The translations under genes and the position numbers were made by a program. Shown here piece after piece: positions 1-5,926 of a DNA stretch of 46,759 nt. Location of the stretch: NCBI GenBank assembly GCA_014239735.1, contig JAAZYI010000034.1, positions 1 through 46,759 on the forward strand, in the 5' to 3' direction. The first letter of the stretch is position 1. Every line of letters begins with the position of its first letter. Below the pieces are notes generated by a model that was not told where the DNA came from, did not search any database, and worked only from the letters and a program-made list of their open reading frames with translations. The stretch comes from Dehalococcoidia bacterium (GTDB taxonomy: Bacteria > Chloroflexota > Dehalococcoidia > Lucifugimonadales > Lucifugimonadaceae).

Positions 1-2
1 AA

Positions 3-140
3 AAATTCAAACTTGGTCCTTCTAGAGGAGCGAAGCCACCGAAAAAAGTTATTAAACAAGAAGTTTTTAAAGAAATTGCAAAAAAGGCTTCAGCAAAACG
101 CAGGAAAAAAGAGAGAGAAGAAGATGACTTGTTTTGGTAA
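3..140 (+). CDS. C-terminal tail of an unidentified protein (5' truncated by window edge)
   Basis: A frame open from the window edge ends in TAA at 138-140 and encodes 45 residues with no in-frame stop. The tail is very rich in Lys and Arg (KKASAKRRKKEREEDDLFW at the end), with an acidic-aromatic last few residues. This looks like a basic C-terminal extension rather than a folded domain, so the protein cannot be named. An ATG at 13 in another frame opens an alternative 65-codon ORF that runs through the neighbouring gene; I consider that a shadow. The reading frame has the composition of a coding tail and stops just before a minus-strand gene, which fits the tight packing elsewhere. Confidence 0.5.
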   Translation, partial: KFKLGPSRGAKPPKKVIKQEVFKEIAKKASAKRRKKEREEDDLFW

Positions 141-152
141 AAATCCTAAATT

Positions 153-386
153 TTATTTATTCTTTTTTGACTCAAAAATACTGAGCAATGCATTCAAAAT
201 TGAATCGTAAATATTCTTTATAGTATTTCTTGTATTGGGTAGCCTCCAATAAGCTAATGGAATTAAGAGAATTATTATTACAAGTATAGTGGTTACTAGC
301 CTAACTCCAAATTCATTTGCTAAGACAGCCCAAATTAAAAATGAAATAAAGAGCATTAGCAGTACTGACTTATTCTTTTTTTCCAT
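153..386 (-). CDS. Small two-span membrane protein, hypothetical
   Basis: A 77-residue protein with a short basic N-terminus (MEKKNKS) and two hydrophobic stretches at about residues 7-24 and 28-46. A polar, Lys-containing C-terminal tail follows. The charge pattern predicts two membrane helices with both termini inside. No family is recognised. It converges with the gene ending at 140, leaving about 12 bases between them. No clear Shine-Dalgarno is visible upstream of the ATG at 386. The gene is supported mainly by its membrane-protein composition. Confidence 0.55.
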   Translation of the reverse strand: MEKKNKSVLLMLFISFLIWAVLANEFGVRLVTTILVIIILLIPLAYWRLPNTRNTIKNIYDSILNALLSIFESKKNK

Positions 387-490
387 GAATTAAAAATATC
401 AGAAAATTTAAATAAAAAAAAAGATTGAGAAAAATTCCATTTTTACAAGTCTTATTATTCTATATTTATTTCAATAAATGGTAATTCTAC

Positions 491-509
491 GCCATTGAAC
501 ATCAATGGC
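491..509. repeat. Perfect hairpin, 8-bp arms, 3-base loop
   Basis: The arms GCCATTGA and TCAATGGC are separated by ACA. It lies in the 268-base stretch (387-654) between the small membrane protein and the sulfatase, which otherwise holds only the tRNA-Gly half. No T-run follows directly on either strand, so a standard intrinsic terminator is not supported. It could still end transcripts of the minus-strand sulfatase or be part of an integration scar. Confidence 0.45.
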
Positions 510-575
510 TTCTAATGAATAGTGGTCTGGTTTGTTTTGACCAATTTTAAACTCTTTTGAACACCTTTGAGATAA

Positions 576-613
576 TTGGAAGGCAGGCACTCTAGCCGCT
601 GAGTTACTCCCGC
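576..613 (-). tRNA. 5' half of tRNA-Gly(UCC); 3' half absent
   Basis: Read on the minus strand from 613, the sequence gives the acceptor 5' strand GCGGGAG, then TA, then a perfectly paired D arm (ACTC ... GAGT). After that come the anticodon 5' stem CCTGC and the loop CTTCCAA with anticodon TCC. This matches the first 38 positions of bacterial tRNA-Gly(UCC). The next bases are TTATC instead of the expected GCAGG. No T arm or 3' acceptor strand (CTCCCGC) follows in the 575 bases downstream to the window edge. The resemblance stops exactly at the end of the anticodon loop, so this is a fragment and not a working tRNA on its own. A frame of 49 codons (620-471) also runs through it and could be an alternative reading. 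Confidence 0.6.
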
Positions 614-654
614 GTAAGTGCTAATTCTAAGTTCAAAATGAGTGTTTTGCAAAT

Positions 655-2400
655 CTATTTAGAATATCTCATACCCCTTACAGTAACATTGTCTTTTGAT
701 GGTGGCTTTCTCTCAAACCTGCGCTCTTTATCAAGATCAAATGGGGTCAAAACAGCTTCTAATCCTATCGATTTTCGCTTTTTGCTTCCAATAGGAATTA
801 TTTTTCTTGTATTTTGGTCAGGTATCTTTATGGGCCAATCCAATATTCCGCATCTCTTAGTCCAATCTTTGTATTCTTTTTCAAGTTTTTCGGCTATATC
901 TTTTTCTTTATTGATAAGGTTATTTGTTTCACTTCTATCATCATTTATATTGTAAAGCTCCCAAGGGCCCGGGTATTCAGAAACTAGCTTCCATTCTCCA
1001 ATTCTTACTGCCCTATTCCCTTCATGCTCCCAACACAACGGCTTATCTTTTTCAAAATTATTACCATCAAATAATCTTGCAAAACTTTCACCCTCCACAG
1101 GGGTTATGTCATTACCGTTAAATGTTCTAGGGTACCTTGATCCGCAAATATCAAGAATTGTTGGTGAAATATCTGCAAATTGAACTGGAGTATCAATTAT
1201 ATTATGTTTTAGAATCTTTTCTGGCCAATGAACTATAAAGGGGGTTGAAATACCGCCTTCATGCACCCATCTTTTAAATAGCCTAAAGGGAGTATTGGAT
1301 AGATTAGCCCATGGCAAATCATAGCTCATAAAAGTATCAGCTGGGCCTGGCCTTAAATTGGGAATATTTCCAAAATTAACCTTTTTACCATCTGGTCCTG
1401 GATTATTAAATTGATTAGGATTAGGTGTATTTGAATCTTCTGCTACAAATTCAGCGCAACCACCATTGTCTGCCGCAAACATTATTATTGTATTTTCTAA
1501 TTCACCTATATTTTTTAATTTTTCTATAATCTTCCCTATCCCTCTATCCATTTGTTCTATTTGAGCAGAATATGTTGCCATTCTTAAATCTTCCCAATCT
1601 TTATGCTCAACATCTTCCCAGTTTGGAGTTGCTGGATCTTCATCGGTAAGCTTCCATTTTGAATCTAGCACTTTTCCTCGCATTTCTTCATACCTATTCA
1701 TTCTGGTTTCTGACCAACCTTTTCTATATTTACCCTCATATTTTGAAATATCCTCTTCCCAAGCATGGAGTGGCCAATGAGGAGCAGTAAATGCTACGTA
1801 CATAAAAAAAGGATCAATATTATTTTTTTCATTAATCATTTTGACTGCATGTTTTGATATTTCATCTGTGTAATGAAAATCATTAGATTCTACACTTATA
1901 AATTTATCCTCCAACATTAACGTAGGGGGGTTATAAAAATTACCTGCTCCAGTAAGTGTTCCAAAAAATTTATCAAATCCTCTTTGTTTGGGGGTCGGGA
2001 ATCCTTTTTCGCCTGGCCTCCATTTTTCTACATTTTGAATATCTTCATGACCACCTACGTGCCATTTTCCAGACATAAAAGTTTGGTAGCCAGAGGATTT
2101 CAAGCATTCAGCAATGGTTACGCAATTATCACTTAAATATCCTTGATAATTATGAGTACCAAGGTTGTCTACCATATGACCTACTCCTGCTTGGTGGGGG
2201 GTTAGTCCAGAAAGTAATGATGCTCTTGATGGGCAACATCTAGCAGAATTATACATTTGGGTCATTAAAATACCATTGCTTCCTAATGAATCCAAGTTAG
2301 GAGTATTAATTTCTGATCCAAAACAACCAATATCTGAATATCCTAAGTCATCAGCAAGTATAAAAATAACATTTGGTTTTTTAGTTTTTAAATCGCTCAT
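655..2400 (-). CDS. Type I (formylglycine-dependent) sulfatase, arylsulfatase family
   Basis: A 581-residue sulfatase of the alkaline-phosphatase superfamily, hydrolysing sulfate esters. The N-terminal motif NVIFILADDLGYSD supplies metal-binding Asp17 and Asp18. The signature at Cys55 is CCPSRASLLSG, fitting C-x-P-x-R, so Cys55 is the residue that a formylglycine-generating enzyme would convert to formylglycine. Further family features are SGKWHVGG, APHWPLHAW and the late AADNGG metal-binding segment. The length is normal for arylsulfatase/choline-sulfatase relatives. No signal peptide is visible, which suggests cytoplasmic action on an imported sulfated compound. No maturase or sulfate transporter lies nearby. 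The substrate cannot be predicted. Confidence 0.93.
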   Translation of the reverse strand: MSDLKTKKPNVIFILADDLGYSDIGCFGSEINTPNLDSLGSNGILMTQMYNSARCCPSRASLLSGLTPHQAGVGHMVDNLGTHNYQGYLSDNCVTIAECLKSSGYQTFMSGKWHVGGHEDIQNVEKWRPGEKGFPTPKQRGFDKFFGTLTGAGNFYNPPTLMLEDKFISVESNDFHYTDEISKHAVKMINEKNNIDPFFMYVAFTAPHWPLHAWEEDISKYEGKYRKGWSETRMNRYEEMRGKVLDSKWKLTDEDPATPNWEDVEHKDWEDLRMATYSAQIEQMDRGIGKIIEKLKNIGELENTIIMFAADNGGCAEFVAEDSNTPNPNQFNNPGPDGKKVNFGNIPNLRPGPADTFMSYDLPWANLSNTPFRLFKRWVHEGGISTPFIVHWPEKILKHNIIDTPVQFADISPTILDICGSRYPRTFNGNDITPVEGESFARLFDGNNFEKDKPLCWEHEGNRAVRIGEWKLVSEYPGPWELYNINDDRSETNNLINKEKDIAEKLEKEYKDWTKRCGILDWPIKIPDQNTRKIIPIGSKKRKSIGLEAVLTPFDLDKERRFERKPPSKDNVTVRGMRYSK

Positions 2401-2494
2401 AAAGCTATAATAATATAATTTTAGTTAATTAATATATAAAGTTATGTAGATAATATGAATTGCTATAGAATACAATTAGAACTAGGAGGCAAAA

Positions 2495-2560
2495 ATGTCT
2501 AAATGCACAAATCCGAATTGCACTTGCAACCCATGTAATTGCGACCCATGTAATTGCTAG
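2495..2560 (+). CDS. 21-residue Cys-rich metallothionein-like peptide
   Basis: A tiny ORF too short for usual gene callers. It starts at ATG 2495 behind a perfect AGGAGG (2484-2489) with a 5-base spacer and stops at TAG 2558-2560. Seven of 21 residues are cysteine, and the second half is a regular C-x-C-x2-C array: CTCNPCNCDPCNC. This resembles the metal-thiolate motifs of bacterial metallothioneins (for example the CxCxxCxC start of SmtA-type proteins) but lacks the rest of that fold. The likely role is binding soft metals such as Zn, Cu or Cd, or acting as a small metal chaperone; this is inference. It lies next to a decayed NosL-like (copper-related) fragment. The strong SD and repetitive Cys codons argue against chance. 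Confidence 0.72.
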   Translation: MSKCTNPNCTCNPCNCDPCNC

Positions 2561-2604
2561 AACTAAAGAGTGTCACTTATCCAATCTTGTATTAGTTAAT
2601 TAAA

Positions 2605-2844
2605 TTAGTGATGATCACTATGGTCCATAGAATTATGATGATCAAGTACTTCATTAAATGTCATAACTTTTCCGTCTGACTTAATTGCTATCTCTTTTGC
2701 CCTGCCTAAATCTTCTACCGCAATTATTCCATGTCCCATTGGTGTGGTTATATCCCTATTTATAATAAATTTTGCTAAATCAGAGCTTATCCAATTTTCG
2801 TTTTCATAATCCCTGACCCAAAACTTAAAAACATCTTCTTTTTC
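2605..2844 (-). pseudogene. NosL-like C-terminal fragment, N-terminus lost
   Basis: An open frame of 79 residues reads DVFKFWVRDYENENWISSD..., then TPMGHGIIAVEDLGRAKEIA..., and ends in a His-rich tail (DHHNSMDHSDHH). The WI-x-A/S spacing and TPMGxG motif match the C-terminal half of NosL, the copper-binding accessory lipoprotein of nitrous oxide reductase, and its relatives. The frame opens right after a TAA (2847-2845) and has no upstream start. A nearby ATG (2855-2853) followed by Lys codons is in a different frame, so a one-base shift within an A-rich run could have split the gene. The lipobox and the N-terminal metal site are missing. It is most likely a remnant. An alternative is a short functional protein starting at an internal ATG. 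Confidence 0.6.
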
Positions 2845-2993
2845 TTATAGTACATTTTTTACTCCAATTTAATATCATAAACTATAATGATATTTATAAT
2901 TTAACACTTATAATAAAGAATATCTATTACTAAAGTGTAAACATTATGTTAATTATTATAATTAAATTAAGTATAATATATCATTAATTATTC

Positions 2994-3012
2994 ATCATTA
3001 AATATTAATGAT
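2994..3012. promoter_or_regulatory. Perfect 8-bp palindrome within a TCATTA/TAATGA cluster
   Basis: ATCATTAA and TTAATGAT are separated by ATA. Further copies of TCATTAA (about 2981) and TAATGAT (about 3018) flank it. The cluster sits about 110 bases upstream of the antitoxin-like gene at 3123, in an otherwise extremely AT-rich 278-base gap (2845-3122). Small ribbon-helix-helix regulators often bind such short repeated palindromes to repress themselves. The AT content makes chance palindromes common, so this is only a candidate operator. Confidence 0.3.
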
Positions 3013-3122
3013 ATAATGTAATGATGTCCTCTTTGTTATTATGTTTATAAAAAAAATTGTAAACAAAAAAATATTATGAAAAAATTATTATAATGAGGTA
3101 TGTGCATACAAGGCACTAATAT

Positions 3123-3827
3123 ATGAGCAAATTAATTAGAATAAGTGATGAATTGCATACTAAGCTTTCAAGATCCAAAGGAAAGTCATATTCAGAATTA
3201 ATTGAAAATCTCCTAGATCAGACTGAACAGGTCAATAAGAGAAAAGGTAAATTAAAATCATCCAGCAAAAAGAGTTTTTCCGCCATATATCCAATCATAG
3301 ATTCACTAATAATATTAAGATTGTGCCCAGACCTTAGTAATGAAGGTTCTCAAAAAAAACTTCTGAATAAATTAAGTAAAAGCTCGGCTGAGCGTAAAGA
3401 GGCAGTAAAAATGATAAGGAAGCACCCTAGTCAAGCAGAAACAAATTTTAAATTTTTTCGCATAGCTAATTCTAATAGAAGAAATATATTGTCTGAAATC
3501 AATTACCCTGAATCAAAGAGGAATGAGTTAAAAATGAATGTGCTGAAAGACTTAAAAGATAAGGGTTGGATTGAACATAAAAATACTAATTTAAACTCAG
3601 CGTTAGATAACAGATTGATGTATTTAAGAAATCAAAGGCTTATTAATTATAATTCTAATAAAGGGCAAAATTGGCAGGGAGGAAGCTACTCAGCAAGTAG
3701 AGACATCCCTCTTTCTGTGTGGTCCGTAATTTTCTCTTATGAAAAATTAAAATCAAGAAAAAGTATCATACTTAAACCAGTTCAAAATGACATATGCCAC
3801 ATTTGCACAACTGATTTTTCAATATAG
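3123..3827 (+). CDS. Orphan protein with antitoxin-like N-terminus, hypothetical
   Basis: A 234-residue basic protein. Residues 1-33 (SKLIRISDELHTKLSRSKGKSYSELIENLL) resemble the short beta-helix-helix start of VapB/RHH-type antitoxins and related archaeal and bacterial proteins. The remaining 200 residues are not recognised. They are Lys/Ser/Asn-rich with a helical middle and end in a CHICTTDF segment, whose Cys-x2-Cys plus His might bind metal. No toxin partner gene is adjacent. The next gene converges 3 bases away. The very AT-rich leader and unusual composition compared with the neighbouring metabolic genes suggest acquired DNA. DNA binding is inferred from the N-terminus only. Confidence 0.7.
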   Translation: MSKLIRISDELHTKLSRSKGKSYSELIENLLDQTEQVNKRKGKLKSSSKKSFSAIYPIIDSLIILRLCPDLSNEGSQKKLLNKLSKSSAERKEAVKMIRKHPSQAETNFKFFRIANSNRRNILSEINYPESKRNELKMNVLKDLKDKGWIEHKNTNLNSALDNRLMYLRNQRLINYNSNKGQNWQGGSYSASRDIPLSVWSVIFSYEKLKSRKSIILKPVQNDICHICTTDFSI

Positions 3828-3830
3828 TGT

Positions 3831-4895
3831 TTATTTTATAGCATCCCAGTCAATTTCTAAGCCTAATCCTGGCAAATTTGGCAATAAAATATCTCCATCA
3901 TCAATATCGAAAAACTTCATAATCTTTGCACCTGCAGCTCTTAATCCAGGGTAAGTTTCTACATTCAGCCCTTGCGGCAGAGATGCGACAGCATGGGCAC
4001 CAATATTTCCGCCTCCATGAGGCGCAAGTTTTAAATTATTAGCAGTTGAAATAGCAGCAATTTTTTTCCATTCTGAATATCCACCACAAATTGCAGGGTC
4101 TGCTTGGACTATATCTACTGCCCTATTATTAATCAGATCCTTGAATCCCCATCTTAAATATTCATTTTCACCTGTTGCTATAGGAATATCTAATGCATTT
4201 CTAACTTCCTTGCCACCTTCGTAATCTGTAGAAGGGAGAGGCTCTTCATACCAAAATATGTCAAATTCCTCTACCATTTTTCCAAATAATATTGCTTCTG
4301 CAGATGTATATGCATGATTCGCATCTACCATTAAAGTTATGTCTGGTCCAATTGCATCTCTTACACTCTTAACTCTTTTAATATCATCTTTGATAGATAT
4401 TCTGCCCACTTTCATCTTTACAGCCTTATAGCCCATATCTATATATTCAAGCATTTCTTTTTGTAGGTCTTCATTTGATTTGCCATCTGCATAATATCCA
4501 CCGCCTACATAGGCTGGAACTCTATCTCTGTCTCCTCCAAGAAGCTTATATACTGGTTGATTTAGAATTTTTCCGTTTAAGTCCCATAAAGCTATATCTA
4601 TTGCAGACAATGCTCTTATTTCCCATCCTGAAGAAGCTGGGTGGCACCATCCTGAATATAACTTATTCCATATTCTTTCCATGTACATTGGGTCTTCTCC
4701 AACAACCATCTCTTTTAAAGGTCCTTCAATAAGTTCTTTTGAGTTACCACAAGGTGATATTCCAATTAGCCCCTCGTCTGTAAATATTTGAGTTAAAGAA
4801 AAGCTTAAAGATGATTCTGTAAATGTAGCATCATGCCATGCAACAGGTCTGCTTCCTAAGTCAACTTTGGTAAATTTAACGTCTGTTATTTTCAT
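3831..4895 (-). CDS. Mandelate racemase/muconate lactonizing enzyme-like protein (enolase superfamily)
   Basis: A 354-residue enolase-superfamily enzyme with the full catalytic set. The KxK motif is at Lys160/Lys162 (YKAVKMKVG) and the Mg ligands are Asp191 (VDANHA), Glu217 (YEEPL) and Glu243 (TGENE). The His-Asp dyad pieces are Asp266 (QADP) and His293 (APHGGG). KxK plus the His/Asp pair places it in the mandelate racemase subgroup, which includes acid-sugar dehydratases. It probably abstracts the alpha-proton of a sugar acid, but the substrate is unknown. The start has a good GGAGAT ribosome site. It diverges from the ABC permease at 5028. A BDH2-type SDR at 34666 could act on keto-deoxy sugar acids, but the two genes are far apart. 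Confidence 0.9.
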   Translation of the reverse strand: MKITDVKFTKVDLGSRPVAWHDATFTESSLSFSLTQIFTDEGLIGISPCGNSKELIEGPLKEMVVGEDPMYMERIWNKLYSGWCHPASSGWEIRALSAIDIALWDLNGKILNQPVYKLLGGDRDRVPAYVGGGYYADGKSNEDLQKEMLEYIDMGYKAVKMKVGRISIKDDIKRVKSVRDAIGPDITLMVDANHAYTSAEAILFGKMVEEFDIFWYEEPLPSTDYEGGKEVRNALDIPIATGENEYLRWGFKDLINNRAVDIVQADPAICGGYSEWKKIAAISTANNLKLAPHGGGNIGAHAVASLPQGLNVETYPGLRAAGAKIMKFFDIDDGDILLPNLPGLGLEIDWDAIK

Positions 4896-5000
4896 TAATA
4901 TCTCCTTTATTATCTTTATATATTACAAAAAATAACAAAGATTCTTAATTATATGATCTCTTAAATGGAGATTAATATTCTTATTTGTGGCGTAATTCTT

Positions 5001-5016
5001 ATTGTTTTGTAACAAT
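5001..5016. promoter_or_regulatory. ATTGTT-N4-AACAAT dyad; contains TTTGTAACAAT
   Basis: A perfect 6-bp inverted repeat lies 11 bases upstream of the permease start. Its right part, TTTGTAACAAT (5006-5016), recurs exactly at 5855-5865, upstream of the binding-protein gene. A shared operator for the two transport genes is possible, but AT-rich DNA makes an 11-base match weak evidence. Confidence 0.3.
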
Positions 5017-5027
5017 AATTTACAATT

Positions 5028-5813
5028 ATGATTAAAAGGTTGCTAAACGTTAAGGACAAAAAAACTGTAATTAATTTTTCTATATTGCTGGCAATAATTG
5101 CCTTATTAATTTATTTTGCAGACCTAGAAAAGCTACAAGAAACAATGTTTAAACCTGAAATTGTTTTAGATCAGTTTCCTAAAATTATAACCCAAGCAGC
5201 AAAGAATACTCTTATTTTCACAGTTTCAGGATTTGCTGGAGGCTCAATTATTGGTTTAATTTTAGCTCTTATGAAATTATCAAAGTTTACTTTCTCAAGA
5301 GTAATATCTTCAATCTATATTGATTCAATAAGAGGGCTGCCTGCCATATTAATTTTAATTTTTATTGCTTACGGCCTACCCATTGCATTCGGGGTTAGAA
5401 TCCCAGGAGCATATTCAAAAGGGATTTTAGCCTTATCAGTTGTGTCTTCTGCTTATATTGCTGAAGTAATTAGATCTGGAATACAAGCAATACCCCAAGG
5501 ACAAGGAGAAGCTGCTGAGGCTTTGGGCATGAATAAAATAACAATTTATTCGAACGTAATACTCCCTCAAGCTTTTAGAATAATGATTCCTCCTTTTACA
5601 AATGAGCTGGTCTTGTTGCTTAAAGACACTGCCTTAATTTCAGTTATTGGAGTAACAAGCGCAACAAAAGAACTTACAAGGTTTGGAAGAGATGGCGTTA
5701 TGAGTGATGCTAATGCCACGCCTCTGGTTGTAACAGGACTTATATATTTAATTCTTACAATACCTCTCACAAGACTTGCTAGTTATTTAGAAAAAAAATT
5801 ATCCCACAAATAA
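5028..5813 (+). CDS. Polar amino acid ABC transporter permease (HisM/GlnP family)
   Basis: A 261-residue integral membrane protein. A first helix at about 14-30 and a hydrophilic linker precede the BPD_transp_1 core (about 55-255). The core carries the EAA loop EAAEALGMNKITIYSNVILP (161-180), which docks to the ATPase. SIRGLPAILILIF near 100 is typical of amino-acid permeases. A family member normally works with a HisP/GlnQ-type ATPase and a periplasmic binding protein. Here the next gene carries an SBP_bac_3 domain but no matching ATPase is in the window, so the ATPase must be elsewhere or borrowed. No Shine-Dalgarno is evident; the start is chosen as the first ATG. Confidence 0.93.
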   Translation: MIKRLLNVKDKKTVINFSILLAIIALLIYFADLEKLQETMFKPEIVLDQFPKIITQAAKNTLIFTVSGFAGGSIIGLILALMKLSKFTFSRVISSIYIDSIRGLPAILILIFIAYGLPIAFGVRIPGAYSKGILALSVVSSAYIAEVIRSGIQAIPQGQGEAAEALGMNKITIYSNVILPQAFRIMIPPFTNELVLLLKDTALISVIGVTSATKELTRFGRDGVMSDANATPLVVTGLIYLILTIPLTRLASYLEKKLSHK

Positions 5814-5854
5814 TTAGTTAAAAAAATAATGTCACCCAAAGCAAACTTCATAGC

Positions 5855-5865
5855 TTTGTAACAAT
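5855..5865 (+). promoter_or_regulatory. TTTGTAACAAT motif, second copy
   Basis: Exact 11-base copy of the motif at 5006-5016. It contains TTGTAA, which with TGTTAT 18 bases on (5880-5885) could form a weak sigma-70-like promoter for the binding-protein gene at 5927. The gene itself has an AGAGGAT ribosome site. Confidence 0.28.
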
Positions 5866-5926
5866 TTTCTAAAAAAAGTTGTTATTATTTAAATCTAAAA
5901 TGAAATAATCAGTAGAGGATAACCTG

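Noticed and set aside
13-210. 65-codon plus-strand ORF at the window start
   Set aside because: It runs out of frame with the basic tail ending at 140 and across the opposite-strand membrane protein; composition suggests a shadow.
638-955. Plus-strand ORF of 105 codons
   Set aside because: It is the antisense of the sulfatase C-terminal part and shows no family features.
5021-5026. TACAAT as a -10 promoter box for the permease
   Set aside because: It lies only one base before the ATG, so transcription would start inside the gene.
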